In this document: positions 6,866 through 11,677 of the stretch, piece by piece
Position numbering within the stretch: position 1 is the first letter of the stretch
Layout: the number at the start of each line of letters is the position of its first letter
Assembly: GCA_036939975.1 (NCBI GenBank)
Contig: JALLPB010001017.1
Location: 1 to 11,677 of the forward strand
Direction: 5' to 3'
Source: Cyclostephanos tholiformis
Taxonomy: Eukaryota; Bacillariophyta; Thalassiosirophyceae; Thalassiosirales; Thalassiosiraceae
Length of the DNA: 11,677 nucleotides
Position numbers and translations under genes: made by a program
The notes under the pieces: model-generated
What the model was told of the DNA's origin: nothing
What the model saw: only the letters and a program-made list of their open reading frames with translations
Database searches by the model: none

Positions 6866-7221
6866 CTAAGTTATGTTGTGATTTATTGGATATTACTATA
6901 GGGGATGCAATCGTTGAGACCTTGAAAGGTTCATTGAATATCTAGAGATCAAGTACTCTCAAGAGAGTCATGATCACGACTCATGGGGAGGACCAGTAAA
7001 GAGATAATTTCATGCTATGTGTGATGCTTGATTATTGTCACGTTCGCACCACGTTATATGTATCTGCTTGCTTCCACATTTCAAATAATCAGGACAATTA
7101 TAATTGATAATTAGTTATATTCATCGGGCGAACTTGGGCGTTTTATTAGATATATTAAGACGTTCAGCAATTAATCCGACCGGTGGCATAATAAATTTCA
7201 GATCTCGAGCCCCTCCTCTCT
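6866..7221. other. AT-rich spacer downstream of the S28 gene
   Basis: No gene or clear repeat is seen. It should contain the 3' end of the S28 transcript, which enters from the right. Similarity to the tandem duplication fades at about 6865. Confidence 0.5.
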
Positions 7222-8836
7222 CTAGACCTTGCCTTCCAGTTTGACCTCCTCGATCCACGTTCCTAGAATCTCCGCGATTCTCTCCTTCGCCTCCTTGACG
7301 TCGTCCGTATCGTGCTCCTCGTTGTACTCGAGGCTCGTGTGCGTGAGGTCGCTGTGGTGGGCGGCATTTATCATGTTGATGGCCAATATCGAATCGGACA
7401 GATCCTCCAAATAACTACCCCCGGACCACATGTCCTGCATGCCGTTCGTGAAGAGTATACGCGATACGCCGGTACCGACGAGTGCGTCGCCTGGCGCGAA
7501 GTGCCACATGTCGTTCAACTCCGTCGGTCGGGGCTTACCGATATCCGGCCCGAAACGACCGACGCAATCCTCCTCCAATTCCTCGTACGATGCCACGTGC
7601 TCGGGGAACATGCTACGATTGCCCGTGCCCGCTAAAAAGATGAGGTTGGTACATGTCTGAAATTCCCACGATTCGCCGTCGTCGTACTTGCGTCCGTCGT
7701 ATTCCTCCTTCTCCGGCGCGTCCTCCTCGGTGTCGTACATTCCTGGTCCGAAGTCGGGACGCATATCCTTGCAATCGCCTGAGAATAGTCCCGCTAAATA
7801 CGAATCCTTCTCCCCCGTCGTGCAATTTTTCGGGTGCAATCCATCACATCCGTGTTCGTCCTCGTAATCCGCCAGGGCCTGTTCCCTGAAGTACGCTCGT
7901 AACGTCTCCATCGAATTCATGTCCGGTGGATACTGGAAGGATCGGCAAACCTTGTACATGGCGTTGTTGTGTCCGGGGGGGTACACGCCCATGTCGTTGT
8001 TCGCGAAGCCGTAAACCGCCATCAAGTTCAGCGCATCGGCGAGGTCCCTATTCGTCTCGAATGTCCTCGGCAATAACTCGCCGTCGTCGCCTGCGCATAC
8101 GCCGACTGCATTCGCGGCATCCACCAACGACGGCGAATTCATTATCAATTCGTTCACGTCGTCGAACGTCTTCCGGACGGCGCGAGCGCACCCGGGCGAG
8201 GACCTATCGGCGGCATTCGTCACGATGTCGTAATACGCTCGATTGTCCGTCACCTGGGCGTACATCAACAACGGCGCCGAGCTCGCGTACGACATGTCCA
8301 CGACGTCGGAGTGGAGCAGGCGCAACATGGCCGAGAGGAATCCCGGATACGAAGCGCCGATGGCCACGAGGGGACAGTAGTTATCCGACGTGCGTTCGCG
8401 CGAACAACCCTCGAACGGCATCCCGACGTCTCGTAGGTGAACGTTGACGAGACGCAACATGTCGGCCATGGCCTGCCCGGGCGTGAATACGTCCAATCGA
8501 TCGAATACCGTCGGATTCTCCCCCAGGGGTTGGTACGGTCCGTAGAATCGATGTTCCGGCTGGACCACCGCGGCCCCGAAGCGCCTAGCGAGGTCGTGCG
8601 TGACGTACGGATATAGCATGCCGTTGTTCAATGCTCCTTCCCCCCCGACGACTAGCAATATGGGATATCCGGGTCCGCCGTAATGCATCGTGCTCATGTA
8701 ATACCGATGCCTCCAGTACCTCGGCAGATCCTTCGATCTGGCGTCGCCGTAATGGTCCACAAGCTGCTCCTCGTAAAACAGGGGCGCGTTCTCGTCCTTG
8801 TATCGTTCGATGACGTCCATCCCACCCACCCCCCCC

Positions 8837-8868
<32 letters not shown>

Positions 8869-9036
8869 CGTGTGGGGGTCGACGAACGCGACAACGGCCA
8901 ATAGCAACAGGACGAATCCGGATCCTGCGAGGGCGGTGCGAATATTGAATTTCGATGTCATGGCTTTGTTATCGTCGGCGACGTCATCATCGGGGATGGC
9001 GGAATAGCCGTCGCGTATGCTTAGACTATAGGTCAT
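7222..9036 (-). CDS. S28 family serine peptidase (prolyl carboxypeptidase/DPP7-like), membrane-anchored
   Basis: A 604-residue intact protein. S28 enzymes are alpha/beta-hydrolase exopeptidases that cut next to proline, usually in lysosomes, vacuoles or outside the cell. Seen here: VVGGEGAL (129-136), EHRFYGPYQPLG (161-172), the nucleophile motif GASYPG with Ser229, SSAPLL (252-257), WEFQTC (457-462), FTNGMQDMWSGG with Asp535, and AAHHSDL with His560/His561 as the charge-relay His. A hydrophobic segment at about 36-52 follows a 35-residue charged N-terminus with no cleavable signal pattern, suggesting a type II membrane protein with the catalytic domain on the lumenal or outer side. An 11-Ser run (57-67) encoded by repeated TCG forms a flexible stalk. 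Possible N-glycosylation sites are Asn404 and Asn473. Acidic low-complexity segments near 432-455 enlarge the protein beyond the usual 450-500 residues. The ATG at 9036 directly follows an A-rich leader on the coding strand. Exact substrate is not determinable. Confidence 0.95.
8836..8872. repeat. GAC/TCG trinucleotide microsatellite coding poly-Ser
   Basis: A nearly pure run of GAC on the plus strand, with one GAT. It reads as TCG serine codons in the S28 gene. In-frame trinucleotide runs like this usually vary in length between individuals. Confidence 0.85.
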
Positions 9037-9603
9037 GATGTTTTTTTTTTGTTTTTTTGTTTTGTTTTTTAATAGTACATCCTTTTAATAATGGAGAGAG
9101 AGTTCGTGATATTATTACCGCGTTGTTTTGATATTATTATTCCCCTCGCCGCGAATGATGATGACGATAGCGCCGTCGTCTTCGTCGATGATGGATGAAA
9201 GTGCATGCGCTCGTGGTGGGTTTGTTTGTTTTTCGCTCCATAAGAAAATAATATATGTAACTGTTGTCAACTCCGAACACGAGATTCAACACTTTCATGG
9301 CGAAAATACAAGATATCTCATATATAGATTCCCACGTAGATTTAGATTTCCATATCAAACTGGCGTCTGTCTGACGTGACTCATCTCCCCGCCCACACTT
9401 CTCCTTCTCTTCGGACGTCATCCTCCGCTACACATCATAGGTAGATACACCATATAATATTATCATCCATACTATCTACCTCCCGGCGTTTGACCCTGCG
9501 CGTGGAACTCAGTCTCCCCATCCTCTCTAGCCAGGGAGCACCCAAGTAAGTGAGGAAAGAGCCGCGGGAAAGTTCGCGAATTCGTAACGAACATAACAAC
9601 ATC
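9037..9603. promoter_or_regulatory. Divergent intergenic region
   Basis: The S28 gene leaves to the left and the low-complexity gene to the right, so both promoters should lie here. A poly-T tract with G interruptions (9042-9070) gives the S28 transcript an A-rich leader. AT-rich stretches such as ATATCTCATATATAGA (about 9312-9327) are present. No convincing paired TATA and initiator elements could be assigned. Confidence 0.4.
9439..9481. repeat. 9-bp perfect inverted repeat around an AT-rich core
   Basis: AGGTAGATA and TATCTACCT are separated by 25 bases containing ATATAATATTATC. It lies about 125 bp upstream of the ATG at 9604 and could be a protein-binding dyad or a small foldback. Function is unknown. 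Confidence 0.6.
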
Positions 9604-10548
9604 ATGAGACACAACCCCCTCCTCGCCGTCCGACGTCACATGCACCATCGACTGACAGCGCCGTCGTATCCTCCCCCCCCTCCCCGAGCCGTCGTCGTCG
9701 TCGTCACCTCATGTCGTCGTCGTCGTCGTCGTCGTCATTATTCGGCGGCGTCGGAGGAGGTTTCGTCGGATTCGTCGTCTCCTCCCGCGATTCGTGGCCG
9801 ATCGTCGTCGTCGTCGTCGTCGTCATCGTCGTCCCCTCCAAAACCACCGCCGTCGTGCATCGGCGTCATTGATATTCGTCGACCTTCCCGACGGCATCAT
9901 CGCGTCTTCGACGTCGATCCACGACGCGCCTTTCCCACGATGGGATATGTCGACGACGACGTTGGGGTTAGAAGATTCGGTAGTACCGCCAACGACGTTG
10001 GTAACGTACGCGATCCCCGATTCGCCAATGATGGTCGGCCGCGTAGCGCATATTATCACGACGGGGGGGGAAGGGGAGGACGACGGGGGGAGGAGATGGA
10101 GGAGGAACGACCGCTACCGAGGGGGGTGGTACGTCGATCCGATTTCTTCGGCGAGACTATCACATTCGTTGATGACGTTAATGCTCGTGCCATTCTTCGT
10201 TCGGGAGTTCAGGGGGATCAGTCGTCGACAAGAGGAGGGGGGGGGATCATGGTGATGATGATGGTGATGATGATGGTGATCGTGGCGACAACGGCCACCA
10301 TCGACGCCGTACCCCCCCCCCCGACGTTGACATACCACGACGGCGGACCGCCGATGCGAAAGAACGACCGACGACGAGACGAGGACGGGGGGACGATGGC
10401 GGTACGATATCCGATGCCCTATCCTCCTTCGACGGTACGTCGTTGTGCGTACTCTCCCGAGGATCGGCCAATTTGCACGTCGGGAACGACGCCGACGGTC
10501 CCGATGCCAGGGCGTATCACGCGTCGTCGTTGGCGATGTCCGAATTGA
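9604..10548 (+). CDS. Low-complexity protein with mitochondrial-like N-terminus, frame uncertain
   Basis: The first ATG in this frame is at 9604. The N-terminus (MRHNPLLAVRRHMHHRL, then an Arg run and HYSAASEE) is rich in Arg and His and lacks acidic residues until RRHYSAASEE, which resembles a mitochondrial presequence with its cleavage site. Pro, Val, Arg and Ser runs come from GTC/CGT/TCG repeats. Beyond about residue 90 the true frame is unclear. This frame gives convincing text such as RRSDFFGETITFVDDVNARA (about 10132-10191), but another plus frame (about 9850-10150) also reads plausibly, for example FVDLPDGIIASS and VTYAIPDSPMMVGRVAHI. A third frame takes over at 10182-10808. The stop at 10548 is probably not the real end. 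Frameshifts at long G and C runs, sequencing error, or an unseen intron are all possible. No family is recognised. Confidence 0.4.
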   Translation: MRHNPLLAVRRHMHHRLTAPSYPPPPPRAVVVVVTSCRRRRRRRHYSAASEEVSSDSSSPPAIRGRSSSSSSSSSSSPPKPPPSCIGVIDIRRPSRRHHRVFDVDPRRAFPTMGYVDDDVGVRRFGSTANDVGNVRDPRFANDGRPRSAYYHDGGGRGGRRGEEMEEERPLPRGVVRRSDFFGETITFVDDVNARAILRSGVQGDQSSTRGGGGIMVMMMVMMMVIVATTATIDAVPPPPTLTYHDGGPPMRKNDRRRDEDGGTMAVRYPMPYPPSTVRRCAYSPEDRPICTSGTTPTVPMPGRITRRRWRCPN

Positions 10549-10808
10549 TGCGTCACGCGTGGGAATGGAATAGCAACGAGGACGACGACGATGCCCACGA
10601 CGACGACGGGGGGAAGACGACGACATCCGCGCCGATGCTGGCGGTCGCGGTCGTGGCGCCGGTATTGGCCCAGGGGGGACGTCACTACGCGGCTCGGATC
10701 AACAATTTGTTACATCTGACAGTGAGTTGGATGACGAGCGATGCATCATCGCCGCCGTCTAATGCGTATATGTTAGTCCCTGTATGGGCACAATTTTATC
10801 ATGCGTAA
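10182..10808 (+). CDS. Probable 3' part of the same gene in a shifted frame, ending inside the mobile element
   Basis: This frame is open for 208 codons after a stop at 10179-10181. It reads with normal composition: FGSSGGSVVDKRRGGDHGDD early, then DDGGTISDALSSFDGTSLCV, VGNDADGPDARAYHASSLAM, SELMRHAWEWNSNE and GRHYAARINNLLHLTVSWM. Codons end mostly in C or G as in the M20 and S28 genes, and the GAT/GAC repeats become Asp-rich linkers rather than Met or Arg runs. It therefore looks like the true frame here. No in-frame start explains it, so it should join to the 9604 frame by a shift, perhaps at the 9-G run (10237-10245), or by splicing. The last 14 codons and the stop TAA (10806-10808) come from the mobile element's left arm, so the original C-terminus is lost or lies beyond 11284. 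Function is unrecognised. Confidence 0.5.
   Translation, partial: CSCHSSFGSSGGSVVDKRRGGDHGDDDGDDDGDRGDNGHHRRRTPPPDVDIPRRRTADAKERPTTRRGRGDDGGTISDALSSFDGTSLCVLSRGSANLHVGNDADGPDARAYHASSLAMSELMRHAWEWNSNEDDDDAHDDDGGKTTTSAPMLAVAVVAPVLAQGGRHYAARINNLLHLTVSWMTSDASSPPSNAYMLVPVWAQFYHA
10237..10322. repeat. Homopolymer and GAT-rich microsatellite cluster
   Basis: It contains a 9-G run (10237-10245), a GGTGATGATGAT array (about 10251-10280) and an 11-C run (10312-10322). An 8-G run lies at 10063-10070. These sites are prone to slippage in vivo and in sequencing, and they lie where the reading frames of the surrounding gene diverge. Confidence 0.85.
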
Positions 10809-10847
10809 TGTGACTCCCCATATGTGAATTTTTACCCGTCCCTGCCC
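10765..10847 (+). repeat. Left terminal inverted repeat of the 520-bp element
   Basis: It begins CGTATATGTTAGTCCCTG and ends ACCCGTCCCTGCCC. Four mismatches to the right arm: one near 10800 and three adjacent at about 10824-10826. Confidence 0.93.
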
Positions 10848-11027
10848 TTATGCGTATGGGGGCTCCCATATGCCCCCCATACGCATACAGCAATCCCAAT
10901 ATGCATACTTTTGCATATGGGGGTTGAATTTCTAATTTCCCATATGCGCACGAGTACATTATACAAATGGTTAGTGACTGAAAAAACTCCGTTTTCGTAA
11001 TGGTTTCTGTAAATCTCCCGTATGCAT

Positions 11028-11052
11028 ATGGGAATTGTTCTTCGAACAATCA
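11028..11052. repeat. Short hairpin inside the element
   Basis: ATTGTTC and GAACAAT form a perfect 7-bp stem with a 3-base loop, next to a GTATGCATATGGG motif. It is the clearest local hairpin in the element's interior. Confidence 0.5.
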
Positions 11053-11201
11053 CAATATGCGTACAGGGATGTTTTTATCCCCGTATGCGTATTTTTCCTT
11101 TCTCCAGGTGCGTGCTTCTTTCTGTTCGTGACTCAGGTGCATCTCGCCCCACAGGTCAAAACCTATTGCCTTACGTGTATGGGGAGCCCTCGTACGCATA
11201 C

Positions 11202-11284
11202 GGGCAGGGACGGGTAAAAATTTGAATATGGGGAGTCACATTACGCATAATAAAATTGTGCCCATACAGGGACTAACATATACG
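11202..11284 (-). repeat. Right terminal inverted repeat of the 520-bp element
   Basis: It begins GGGCAGGGACGGGT and ends CAGGGACTAACATATACG, the reverse complement of the left arm. Confidence 0.93.
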
Positions 11285-11677
11285 TTGTCCCCAAGTCTAC
11301 TGAGGATGGCTTGCAATGCGGTCTCCTATCGCGATGCCGTCCTCCATGCAAGAATTTGCACATCATCGATCAAACCTCATCCCCATCCCCCTCATCAGGG
11401 AAGGCGGCGCCGTCTTGTCATTTATTAACCACCAGAGAGCGCTGGCATTTGCACGCAATGTATCAATTGCTGCACAATAATCACCGGAATGCGAGGGGGC
11501 GTACCTACGTCTACTTGTTTGATTATCAGCGGCACGGAAAGCAAGCAGCAAAAAGGGAGGTGACTCAAAAGAGTGAGAATTTACATAACAGTTAAGATCC
11601 TAACATAGTGACCTAGGCGGGCGGATAACTCCTCTCCTGAAGTGAAAAACGAGTGGAAACGAGTTACAGGTAGTTCA
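11285..11677. other. Right-edge region, no gene assigned
   Basis: Immediately after the mobile element one plus frame reads LSPSLLRMACNAVSYRDAVL to a stop at 11426-11428. A second plus frame is open through to 11595, and a minus frame (11363-11551) includes IDTLRANASALWWLINDKTA. None matches a family I recognise, and they cannot all be real. One could be the displaced 3' end of the gene broken by the element, but the evidence is too thin to choose. The last 80 bases show nothing definite. Confidence 0.3.

Larger units (their letters stand above)
10765..11284. mobile_element. 520-bp non-autonomous DNA element (MITE/foldback type)
   Basis: The left arm (10765-10847) and the reverse complement of the right arm (11202-11284) match at 79 of 83 bases. 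Weaker similarity extends inward another 25 bp or so, through TATGCGTA...GGGCTCCC. The interior encodes no protein. It is filled with variants of GTATGCGTA, ATGCATAT and CATATGGG in both orientations, about a dozen across the element. Long terminal inverted repeats, a short length and no coding capacity fit a MITE. The outermost bases CGTATA/TATACG are themselves palindromic, so the target-site duplication is ambiguous: TA, TATA or ATAT are all consistent. TA would suggest Tc1/mariner-like mobilisation, but that is only inference. Confidence 0.93.

Noticed and set aside
7926..8447. Arg/Ser-rich plus-strand open frame of 173 codons opposite the S28 gene
   Set aside because: Composition is dominated by Arg and Ser, as expected from reading TCG/GAC-rich coding DNA on the wrong strand. 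The S28 protein on the other strand is unmistakable.
9823..10059. Minus-strand frame reading IGESGIAYVTNVVGGTTES opposite the low-complexity gene
   Set aside because: It reads plausibly but is short, has no promoter or domain, and can be explained as the antisense of a GC-rich plus-strand frame. It could not be excluded entirely.
10114..10626. Minus-strand frame with long His and Arg runs
   Set aside because: The runs are the antisense reading of the GAT/GAC repeats. The plus-strand frame over 10182-10808 has a far more natural composition.
10765..11284. Open frames inside the inverted-repeat element as a transposase
   Set aside because: All are under 100 codons, made of repeated motif translations, and mirror each other on both strands because of the inverted arms.
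11569..11677. tRNA or small RNA gene near the right edge
   Set aside because: No cloverleaf or conserved box pattern could be assembled from this stretch.

Overview
The window looks like nuclear DNA from a eukaryotic microbe, most likely a protist alga of the stramenopile or diatom type. That assignment is inference. It rests on compact genes without visible introns, GC-rich coding blocks set in AT-rich spacers, long TCG/GAC trinucleotide runs coding Ser or Asp, a plant/protist-type Mutator (MULE) transposase, a hevein-type chitin-binding protein and an S28 serine peptidase. No bacterial operon structure, rRNA or tRNA was seen.

Layout. 1-1022: the C-terminal part of a MULE transposase, open at the left edge. 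1023-1760: an AT-rich spacer packed with a GTGATG-type motif and several hairpins, probably the subterminal DNA of that element. 1761-3323 (+): an intact M20 metallopeptidase. 3324-4306: repeat-rich spacer with a remnant coding segment on the minus strand. 4307-4807 (-): a small secreted chitin-binding (hevein-like) protein. 5323-6106 (+): a decayed second copy of the M20 gene. 6434-6669 (-): a frame-broken secreted-protein relic that shares the upstream DNA of the chitin-binding gene. 7222-9036 (-): an intact S28 peptidase with an N-terminal membrane anchor. 9604-10808 (+): a low-complexity, GC-rich gene candidate with a mitochondrial-like N-terminus, whose reading frame breaks among homopolymer runs. 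10765-11284: a 520-bp non-autonomous element with 83-bp near-perfect terminal inverted repeats, which supplies the end of that reading frame. 11285-11677: tail with nothing firmly recognisable.

The main organisational feature is a tandem segmental duplication. About 1761-5045 (M20 gene, 3' repeats, coding remnant, start and upstream region of the chitin-binding gene) is repeated in degraded, shortened form at about 5323-6865. The second M20 copy has lost every catalytic residue. The second copy of the minus-strand gene keeps the upstream DNA and start codon but encodes a different protein. The two intact peptidases and the chitin-binding protein need not work together. No pathway links them beyond general peptide and surface-glycan handling.
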